This document shows, piece by piece, positions 6,875-12,364 of a DNA stretch of 12,364 bases. Source of the stretch: Helicobacteraceae bacterium (GTDB lineage Bacteria; Campylobacterota; Campylobacteria; Campylobacterales; Sulfurimonadaceae); contig JALWNV010000233.1 of NCBI GenBank assembly GCA_027083665.1, positions 1 to 12,364 of the forward strand. Direction: 5' to 3'. Position 1 is the stretch's first letter, and every line of letters starts with the position of its first letter. The notes under the pieces were generated by a model that worked only from the letters and a program-made list of their open reading frames with translations, did not search any database and had not been told where the DNA came from. The position numbers were made by a program, and so were the translations under genes.

Positions 6875-9391
6875 TTAGTCGCCGCCGGGGCCGTTGTGGC
6901 AATCGTAGCAGCTGACCGCATGACCGGCGCTGAACCGCTTCGTCCCCCATTCAGTGCTGAAGGTCCGTGCCGAAAAGGTTTTCGACAGATCGCTGCCGCG
7001 ATAATCCGCGCCGTGGCAGCTCTTGCACTGGGCACTGTTTCGTTCGGCAACATCCTCATGTGCACCGACCCAGTACTGTCCCACACTGTGCATTCCGTGC
7101 GGTCCTCCACTCGACGTACGCGGCACTGTATCGTGACACGCCGTACATTCGGCAATCGTGCCGGCATGGCCCTGCACGGCGATACTCTGGAGGTTATCTT
7201 CACTGTGGCTGCTCGGAAAGATCGCGTGGGTCGATCCGTGGCAGGCCGAGCACTGCATCTTGCCATGGCCCGTACTGAAGCGGTAGAGGCTGACCCCTGC
7301 CATCGGCGTATTCGCTTTCGTGGCGAAACGAGTGTCGAGCGCAGAGCGCAGCGTTCCCGTAGCGCTGTTCGTCACCGCCGTCGTATAGCGTTTTCCATTT
7401 TGATGGCAGGCCTGGCAGTTGGGCTCATCGAGCCACCCTTTTCTGCCATGGGCTCCGACAGCTTTCATGGAACCGTGACAGCTCTGGCACTGGATATTGC
7501 TCTGTTTGCCCATTGCCCCGCGCAGACATTTGGTCGTCGCGCCCGGGTGGCAGCGGTAGCAGGCGCTGCGGTTGGCAGAACTCGCCAGCGTCTTGCCGTT
7601 GGTCGGGTCGGTGACATTGGCGTGCAGGCTGTGCAGCGATTCCGTCAGCGGCTTGATGCCGGCGATGCCTGTCCCCGGCAGCGCGTTGCTGGCGTGGCAG
7701 GTCGCACAGAGCACCGGGTTGCCCGCTTTGGCGCTCGCATAGAGCCCGGCACTGTCATAGCCGTTGTAGCCGGCACTTTTCAGAGCACTCAGGTTATCCG
7801 ACACCGCTGTAGGAAACTTCTGGTCGTGCAGCCGCAGGATATTGTATTTGAAATCTTTTTCCGCATCGGGATCGTTCTCCCATCCCGCCGAAGGCCGGGC
7901 ATCGGCATAGCCGCTGGTCGAGCCGTGGCAGGCGCGGCAGTCCATCTCGTCGCTGACGGGCAGCACCACTTTGGTCGTCGCCAGCACGTTGCCTGAGGCG
8001 TCTTTGGCCGTGACGTTGACCATGGGGTAGTAGTTCTTGCTGCCGTCGTCGTTGTACGGCGTCAGCGGGATACCGGTCGCTTCCCACCAGCGGTGCGTGG
8101 CGTTATACTGCAGCGCATGCGTGCCGCGGTCGGGGACGTGGCTGCCGGTCAGGCCCGTATCGGGAGCGGGGTTGGCGTTGAAAAGACTGCCGACGTAATC
8201 CCAGAAATTCGTTTTCGGGTTGTTACTGTTGTCTTGCAGGCTGGTCGTGTTGTATTTGCCCGCAAGTGACGGCGCCGCCGTGTAGGTGATCGTCACACCG
8301 GAGGTAACGTGTTTGTTCGATGTTCCCGCTTTTTTGATCAGCTGGGCGTTGAGGGTGTTGTACGGCGGCAGGATGGAGAAGACCGAAAAGTCCCTGCCGT
8401 CCATGCAGTGCATCCCCAGGTCGTTCCAGGCGAGGAGCGTATAGCTTCCCGATCCGCCGGAAACCGGCGGCGTGGTTCCGCCGCCCGTACCGGAAGAACC
8501 ACTGCTGCTTTGCGATTGTTCCGATGAGTTGTCCGGAACATCCCCATTGTGGTCATCGTCATTCTCTTCTTCGTCACTCTTATGCTCATCACCATTCTCC
8601 TCTGAAGTTGAAGCAGTCGAAGAAACATTGTCATACATTCCGTCTCCATCAGAAAATGTTTCATGATTGTCTTCATCACTGCCGCCATCATTCACACCGG
8701 GACCGTCTCCGTGATCCTCTGATGACGCATCCGAATCTGAAAGTGCTGAAGAAGCGGCATCACCTGCACCGTCTCCTGTCTCGGAGGATTCTGCATCCGT
8801 CATATCACTTTCACCCTTTCCTGCCGTCTTGCCCAATTCCTTGAGCGTCTTCTCAAAATGTGTTTTAGCATCTTCGGCGGAGACGACCGGACGCTGCAGC
8901 ACCTTGGCAATCTCATCTTCTCCGGCTGTCTGCGGCACTTCACCGAGTGCTGCCTTGGATACTTCCGAGATCGTGATACCGTCAGCAGGATTCTGATTGG
9001 CATCCGCGGTTTGCAGCATCTGCAGCATTGCCACGACGCGGGGGTCGTTCAGATCCGCAGGCTGCACCGTATCCACTTTTTTCCGGACCAGATCCACCGG
9101 TGTCACGACAACACCGTCACCGTGACCCGCAAGCGGCACCTCTCCCAGAGAGTGTTCTCCAAGAGAAAATCTTATTTTTTCACCCGTTTTGAAATGAAAA
9201 GTACCTGTTGCATCCGTCACTCCGTATGACCCCATCGAGCCGTTGAAATCGACACCTTCGATCGCCGAATCGACCAAATAGCCGATATGCGAATCGCTGT
9301 CGCCGACGGAAGATGCACCGCCGCCGCATCCGCTGAGCAGCCAAACTGCGGAACCCGCAAGTCCCACCATCTTTTTCCATGGATATTTCAT
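6875..9391 (-). CDS. Nonaheme c-type cytochrome lipoprotein
   Basis: An 838-residue exported electron-transfer protein. A signal peptide (1-21) ends in the lipobox LSGC with Cys22 as the lipidation site. Residues about 36-100 form a small beta domain (GYLVDSAIEGVDFNGSMG, TDATGTFHFKTGEKI) seen at the start of other surface lipoproteins. An acidic Ser/Asp/Glu/Gly linker spans about 190-316. Residues 318-352 hold an NDLGMHCMDG...SILPPYNTLNAQLI module. Nine CXXCH haem c sites follow, starting at Cys485, 562, 611, 635, 659, 714, 749, 789 and 828. The ATG at 9391 is best of three consecutive ATGs because AAGGAG is six bases away and it opens the signal peptide. It is divergent from a response regulator and followed by a terminator, so it is monocistronic. 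It probably carries electrons in the periplasm or at the surface; partner and acceptor are unknown. Confidence 0.92.
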   Translation of the reverse strand: MKYPWKKMVGLAGSAVWLLSGCGGGASSVGDSDSHIGYLVDSAIEGVDFNGSMGSYGVTDATGTFHFKTGEKIRFSLGEHSLGEVPLAGHGDGVVVTPVDLVRKKVDTVQPADLNDPRVVAMLQMLQTADANQNPADGITISEVSKAALGEVPQTAGEDEIAKVLQRPVVSAEDAKTHFEKTLKELGKTAGKGESDMTDAESSETGDGAGDAASSALSDSDASSEDHGDGPGVNDGGSDEDNHETFSDGDGMYDNVSSTASTSEENGDEHKSDEEENDDDHNGDVPDNSSEQSQSSSGSSGTGGGTTPPVSGGSGSYTLLAWNDLGMHCMDGRDFSVFSILPPYNTLNAQLIKKAGTSNKHVTSGVTITYTAAPSLAGKYNTTSLQDNSNNPKTNFWDYVGSLFNANPAPDTGLTGSHVPDRGTHALQYNATHRWWEATGIPLTPYNDDGSKNYYPMVNVTAKDASGNVLATTKVVLPVSDEMDCRACHGSTSGYADARPSAGWENDPDAEKDFKYNILRLHDQKFPTAVSDNLSALKSAGYNGYDSAGLYASAKAGNPVLCATCHASNALPGTGIAGIKPLTESLHSLHANVTDPTNGKTLASSANRSACYRCHPGATTKCLRGAMGKQSNIQCQSCHGSMKAVGAHGRKGWLDEPNCQACHQNGKRYTTAVTNSATGTLRSALDTRFATKANTPMAGVSLYRFSTGHGKMQCSACHGSTHAIFPSSHSEDNLQSIAVQGHAGTIAECTACHDTVPRTSSGGPHGMHSVGQYWVGAHEDVAERNSAQCKSCHGADYRGSDLSKTFSARTFSTEWGTKRFSAGHAVSCYDCHNGPGGD
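8444..8824 (-). other. Acidic low-complexity linker inside the cytochrome gene
   Basis: This part of the cytochrome gene encodes residues about 190-316, made almost only of Ser, Asp, Glu, Gly, Asn and Thr, with no haem sites. Its base composition stands out: positions 8581-8640 are 40% G+C, while a stretch in the haem domain (7561-7620) is 65%. It likely forms a flexible, negatively charged tether between the lipid-anchored N-terminal domain and the haem domain. Confidence 0.75.
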
Positions 9392-9437
9392 CATCATCTC
9401 CTTATGCGGAAGCCTGTTCGGACTCTCCGTTTTCCGT

Positions 9438-9443
9438 ATTGTG
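9438..9443 (-). promoter_or_regulatory. Candidate -10 of the cytochrome gene
   Basis: The minus strand reads CACAAT at 9443-9438 (four of six matches to TATAAT). It lies exactly 10 bp downstream of an 18-bp direct repeat and about 47 bp before the cytochrome ATG. No -35 hexamer is present; the repeat occupies that place, as expected of an activator-dependent promoter of the PhoB type. Confidence 0.4.
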
Positions 9444-9453
9444 AGACGCAAAC

Positions 9454-9471
9454 ATGAAGATTTGATGAAGA
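9454..9471. promoter_or_regulatory. Pho-box-like direct repeat, putative response regulator operator
   Basis: On the minus strand the site reads TCTTCAT-CAAA-TCTTCAT: two identical 7-mers separated by four bases, an 11-bp period. This is the layout of the E. coli pho box (two CTGTCAT-type 7-mers with a 4-bp AT-rich spacer) and the general design of OmpR/PhoB-family sites. It lies between the cytochrome gene and the divergent OmpR/PhoB-type regulator gene, 10 bp from the cytochrome -10 candidate, and covers the -35 region of the regulator promoter. Confidence 0.55.
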
Positions 9472-9492
9472 CATCTGTTTACGCTGTATAAT
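9462..9492 (+). promoter_or_regulatory. Promoter of the response regulator gene
   Basis: A perfect TATAAT (-10) lies at 9487-9492 and TTGATG (four of six matches to the -35 consensus) at 9462-9467; the 19-bp spacer is longer than ideal. Transcription would begin near 9499, giving a leader of only about 13 nt that consists largely of the AAGGAG ribosome site (9500-9505). The -35 lies within the direct repeat, so binding there could autoregulate the gene. Confidence 0.6.
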
Positions 9493-9511
9493 TTTGAACA
9501 AGGAGAGCGTC

Positions 9512-10177
9512 ATGGAAATTTTGATTATCGAAGACGAACACACCGTAGCGCAGCAGCTTCGCCAAACCCTGCAGCAGGAGCACTATCGCAGTACGGTAGT
9601 TGCCACACGCCGCGAGGCACAATACAAGATGCAGCAGCAGGATTTCGATCTGATCCTGCTTGACTGGAACCTGCCCGACGGTGACGGGATTTCGATGATG
9701 CAGGAGTGGCGCCGGCAGAACATAGCGATCCCCGTCCTCGTTCTTTCGGCCAATACCAGCGTCGAAGACCGGGTCCATGCCCTCAATGCCGGTGCGGACG
9801 ACTACCTGTGCAAGCCCCACTCCAGCCTGGAGCTTCTCGCACGCATCCGCGCGCTGCTACGCCGCGACGCCCCGGTAAAAAGCTCAAAAATCACGCTCGG
9901 TGACGTTACGCTCGATATTGTCGGCCGTGAAGTCACCGTCGGCGGAACGCCGTGTGCTTTGAGCACGGCCGAGTTCGACATCCTGACACTGCTGTTTCAG
10001 CACCAGAACATCGTACTGACACGCTTCCAGCTCAACGAACACATCTGCAAGGATTTCGACCGCATCACCGTCAGTAACCTCATCGATGTGCATATCCGGA
10101 ATCTGCGGAAAAAACTCGACCGTCCCGAACTGATCCGTACTGTCCGCGGCGTCGGCTACACCGTCAAAGCGTCGTAA
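9512..10177 (+). CDS. OmpR/PhoB-family response regulator
   Basis: A 221-residue two-component transcription regulator. The receiver domain (1-118) has the acidic triad residues Glu7-Asp8, the phospho-acceptor Asp51 (LILLDWNLPDGDG), Ser79 in the Thr/Ser position (VLVLSAN) and Lys101 followed by Pro (CKP). The DNA-binding winged helix (about 130-221) shows LSTAEFDILTLL, the recognition-helix region TVSNLIDVHIRNLRKKL and the closing IRTVRGVGYTV. The ATG at 9512 is preferred over an upstream TTG at 9494 because AAGGAG lies six bases before it and it opens the receiver strand MEILIIEDE. It is divergent from the cytochrome gene and converges on a histidine kinase, its likely partner, with a 14-bp 3' overlap. 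Targets are not known; the nearby direct repeat is the best candidate site. Confidence 0.93.
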   Translation: MEILIIEDEHTVAQQLRQTLQQEHYRSTVVATRREAQYKMQQQDFDLILLDWNLPDGDGISMMQEWRRQNIAIPVLVLSANTSVEDRVHALNAGADDYLCKPHSSLELLARIRALLRRDAPVKSSKITLGDVTLDIVGREVTVGGTPCALSTAEFDILTLLFQHQNIVLTRFQLNEHICKDFDRITVSNLIDVHIRNLRKKLDRPELIRTVRGVGYTVKAS

Positions 10178-12203
10178 AGAATAGGCGGGCGCACGTTCCC
10201 CTGCCTTCCCCTTCGCTTTCAAGCACAAGTTCGGCACCGAAAAGCCGTGCAAATTCCCGGCTTAGCGTCAGGCCGAGGCCGCTGCCGCGCTCTCCACCTT
10301 CCGTCGCTGCGGCAGACTGCTCGAAAAGATCGAATACCTTTGAAAGCCGCTGCGGATCGATCCCTCTGCCGGTATCGCAGATCGAAAGCACGACCGTACC
10401 GCCGCTACGTCCGAAACAACAGACGATCGCGCCACTGTCGGTAAATTTCAACGCATTCGAAAGCAGGTTGGCCGCGATCTGCCGCAGCAACCTTCTGTCG
10501 ACGACGATACTCTCCGCCGGCAGATCGTCACTGCATTCAAACTGAAGCGACTTCTGCTGCGCGAGCGGTTCAAACAATGCAATCACTTCTTCGACGATTG
10601 CTCCGGCCTCTTTAACCGGTACGGTTTCGAGCCGGGTGTCGAACTTGCCGGCTTCGAGTTTTGCCATATCGAGCAGATCGTTGATCATCCCCAGCAGATG
10701 TGCCGCCGAATTTTCTATCTTTCCTATCTTTTCGCATTGCGCTGCACTGAGCGTTTCATAACCGATCAGATATTGCGTCTGCGTCATGATCGCGTGCAGC
10801 GGCGTACGCAGGTCATGCGACAGGTAGGAAATAAACGACGTTTTCGCCTCCGAATCGCGCCGGAGCCGCTCAAAGGCACGAATCTGGTCGATCCGTGACG
10901 CGATCATCCTTGCCGCCGAGCGGTAAAACTCGGCCGCGTCCGAATGCATGGTCGCTTCCGGCAGGACAAGCGAGCCGTAGTAGCGCAGGGTGTCGTGTTC
11001 GAAATCATGGACATACAGTGCCGGCATCGCAGTGTCCGTTTCTTCTTTTCTGAAATCAACCTTCTGTCCCGGCAGTACTTTTGCCATCTCTTCGACCGCG
11101 ACACGGATACATTCGCTCTCCGTTCGTGTTCTGAGCAGCCTGTCGAACAGGCGGATCATCTGTGTCAGCCGCCGTGTACGCAGCCGGTTCTGGGTCTCGA
11201 GTGCATCAAACGCACCGCGTATCTCTTTGAGCAAGAAGTTGAACGATCCGGCAAGCCGCCCGATCTCATCTTCGGAATACACCGGAATCTCGACAGCGTC
11301 ATGTACCGAACAGGCCATATGCCCGGCACTTTTTTCCAGTGCGACCAGCGGCGCGACGATCCGGCGGGAAATCCAGTAGGAAAAAAGAGCGATAACGACC
11401 AGACCGCCCAGCAAAATCATCACAAGATAGCGCTGCAGCTGCGACAGGAACGAAAAGGCATCCGTCTTATCCAGCTGATAAACGAGATACCAGCCCGGCA
11501 AAATATCATCGAGTGTCTCATACAGCACCAGTTCCCGACCGCTTTTCCGAATACCCGAACGCCCGGCAAGACCTATCCGCTCGACCCGGCTGCCGATCTG
11601 CCGGCCGTCGGTACCGCAGACCAATGCCGAACGGATGCTTTGGTCCGAAACCATGAATTTCGACAGATTCGAAAGCCGGTATTCCATCACCAGGTAGCCG
11701 ATCACCCGTTCCATGCTGTAACTCGCATGGACAGGAGCGTACAGCAGCAGCCTGTTTCCCGTCAAAGCAAACTGCCTTGCACCGCCGATGGCCGATTTGA
11801 GCAGCGGCATATCCGGGTAAACGCTGCCGACAGGAATATCAGACGGCGCCGCCGCGACGGTTTCATCGTTACCGATAGCCAGCATCGACACATTAAGATC
11901 GAGATGGCCGATATAACTGTGCAGCAGCAGATCGACACGGCGGTCAAGATCGCCGATAAGCAGGTCGTCCATCACTCCGACCTCCGCAAGGAAGCCCAAA
12001 TCGCGCTGCAGCTGCGACAGGTGCATGCGGATATTGCTGCGTATCTGCGCCATCTGTGCCCGCTGTACCTGCACGACGCTTTCGCGCATCCGCTTTTCGC
12101 CGTAGGCCTCGCTGTAAATCAAAATGACGAGAAACGGAACAAAACCCGTCAGAAAAAAAATGCCCAGCAATTTGAGTCTGATATGCCGCCGAAACCACTT
12201 CAC
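10164..12203 (-). CDS. Membrane sensor histidine kinase with periplasmic sensor, HAMP and GAF-like domains
   Basis: A 679-residue sensor kinase. It has one membrane helix at about 11-30, a periplasmic region of about 225 residues that looks like a double Cache sensor (31-257), a second helix at about 259-277, HAMP at about 278-332, a helical and GAF-like segment (about 345-445), and the kinase core. The H box is SHDLRTPLHA with His463; the N box is NLLSNALKFT (Asn583); G boxes are DTGRGI (610-615) and GSGLGL (640-645). There is no attached receiver domain, so it should phosphorylate a separate regulator, most likely the neighbouring OmpR/PhoB-type protein. The start is GTG at 12203, with GGAG eight bases before it; the start overlaps the stop of the upstream binding-protein gene (GTGA), which implies co-transcription and coupled translation. 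Confidence 0.92.
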   Translation of the reverse strand: MKWFRRHIRLKLLGIFFLTGFVPFLVILIYSEAYGEKRMRESVVQVQRAQMAQIRSNIRMHLSQLQRDLGFLAEVGVMDDLLIGDLDRRVDLLLHSYIGHLDLNVSMLAIGNDETVAAAPSDIPVGSVYPDMPLLKSAIGGARQFALTGNRLLLYAPVHASYSMERVIGYLVMEYRLSNLSKFMVSDQSIRSALVCGTDGRQIGSRVERIGLAGRSGIRKSGRELVLYETLDDILPGWYLVYQLDKTDAFSFLSQLQRYLVMILLGGLVVIALFSYWISRRIVAPLVALEKSAGHMACSVHDAVEIPVYSEDEIGRLAGSFNFLLKEIRGAFDALETQNRLRTRRLTQMIRLFDRLLRTRTESECIRVAVEEMAKVLPGQKVDFRKEETDTAMPALYVHDFEHDTLRYYGSLVLPEATMHSDAAEFYRSAARMIASRIDQIRAFERLRRDSEAKTSFISYLSHDLRTPLHAIMTQTQYLIGYETLSAAQCEKIGKIENSAAHLLGMINDLLDMAKLEAGKFDTRLETVPVKEAGAIVEEVIALFEPLAQQKSLQFECSDDLPAESIVVDRRLLRQIAANLLSNALKFTDSGAIVCCFGRSGGTVVLSICDTGRGIDPQRLSKVFDLFEQSAAATEGGERGSGLGLTLSREFARLFGAELVLESEGEGRGTCARLFFTTL

Positions 12204-12364
12204 GGCCGTATCTCCGGATTTTCATATACGATCGTCACATTGTATTCTTCCGCCGTTTCCGTCGGCACATATCCCACCGCCCCTTTTTCACGTTCGACAA
12301 AGGCGGCGACCCCTTCGGCAGAGCCCATGACTTTCGGCGGACGGCGGCCGAGATAGTGCTGACG
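12200..12364 (-). CDS. PstS-like periplasmic binding protein, C-terminal fragment
   Basis: The last 54 codons of a gene that enters from the right edge. The visible part includes YLGRRPPKVMGSAEGVAAFV and EREKGAVGYVP, then a short polar tail. A Pro-Pro before a short helix and a GAVGYV end strongly resemble the closing part of small phosphate-type (PstS-like) substrate-binding proteins, in which a GAIGY segment helps form the second lobe. Its stop TGA shares four bases with the kinase GTG start. A binding protein coupled to a sensor kinase, with no transporter genes between, suggests a ligand-presenting role for signalling, as for TorT, AioX and ArrX in their systems. The ligand (phosphate, arsenate or another oxyanion) cannot be told. 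Most of the protein, including any signal peptide, lies outside the window. Confidence 0.6.
   Translation of the reverse strand, partial: RQHYLGRRPPKVMGSAEGVAAFVEREKGAVGYVPTETAEEYNVTIVYENPEIRP

Noticed and set aside
6794..7996. A 400-codon open frame on the plus strand, opposite the cytochrome gene
   Set aside because: The opposite strand encodes haem motifs in register throughout; this frame is Arg/Ala-rich shadow sequence and begins within the cytochrome terminator region.
12204..12225. Alternative ATG start just upstream of the kinase GTG
   Set aside because: It is in another frame that gives a short antisense-like product; the GTG at 12203 is in frame with the first membrane helix, has GGAG at 8 bp and overlaps the upstream stop in the usual GTGA manner.
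10944..12356. A 470-codon open frame on the plus strand, opposite the sensor kinase gene
   Set aside because: It is antisense to a clear histidine kinase, shows no domain pattern, is rich in Arg/His/Gln as expected from the complement of a GC-rich gene, and spans the overlap of two real genes.
1..12364. tRNA, rRNA, CRISPR arrays, insertion sequences and phage attachment sites
   Set aside because: None was seen: no cloverleaf-like segments, no regularly spaced repeats, no transposase or integrase reading frames, and no long terminal inverted repeats.

Overview
The window looks chromosomal and probably comes from a moderately high-GC member of the Campylobacterota (former Epsilonproteobacteria), perhaps a sulfur- or hydrogen-oxidising, metal-respiring type. 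The basis is the style of the RNA polymerase alpha subunit and ribosomal proteins, the weak -35 promoters behind T-rich tracts, and the presence of a Nfu-like protein, a DoxX protein, a membrane-anchored glutamate-synthase-like flavoprotein and a large multiheme cytochrome. The genus cannot be fixed from sequence reading alone.

Left part (1-3633), all on the minus strand. The start of a NifU C-terminal (Nfu) type Fe-S scaffold gene runs off the left edge and has its own TATAAT box. Upstream of it lies a tight three-gene unit: DoxX-family membrane protein, then a membrane-anchored stand-alone FMN/Fe-S glutamate-synthase-type protein, then an aldo/keto reductase with a complete catalytic tetrad and a large insertion. 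Gaps are 2 bp and 28 bp. A promoter sits at about 3664-3695, overlapping the terminator zone of the ribosomal operon.

Middle part (3676-6870), minus strand. This is the operon rpmJ-rpsM-rpsK-rpsD-rpoA-rplQ. rpmJ (37 codons, 6532-6645) is the first gene. The usual upstream partners infA, map and secY are absent, and the region before rpmJ is a roughly 130-nt putative leader with several short inverted repeats, including a mutually exclusive pair.

Right part (6819-12364). A 838-residue lipoprotein with nine CXXCH haem motifs (minus) is divergently arranged with an OmpR/PhoB-type response regulator (plus). Between them is an 18-bp 7-4-7 direct repeat with 11-bp periodicity, laid out like a pho box. 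It lies 10 bp from a candidate -10 for the cytochrome gene and overlaps the -35 region of the regulator. The cognate-looking hybrid-free histidine kinase (minus) converges on the regulator with a 14-bp 3' overlap. The kinase start overlaps by 4 bp the end of a gene for a PstS-like periplasmic binding protein that enters from the right edge.

The working model is a three-component signalling system. A periplasmic binding protein presents a ligand (perhaps an oxyanion) to a Cache-like sensor kinase, which phosphorylates the response regulator, which in turn controls a surface or periplasmic nonaheme cytochrome and its own gene. The parts are visible in the sequence; the ligand and the regulatory link are inference.
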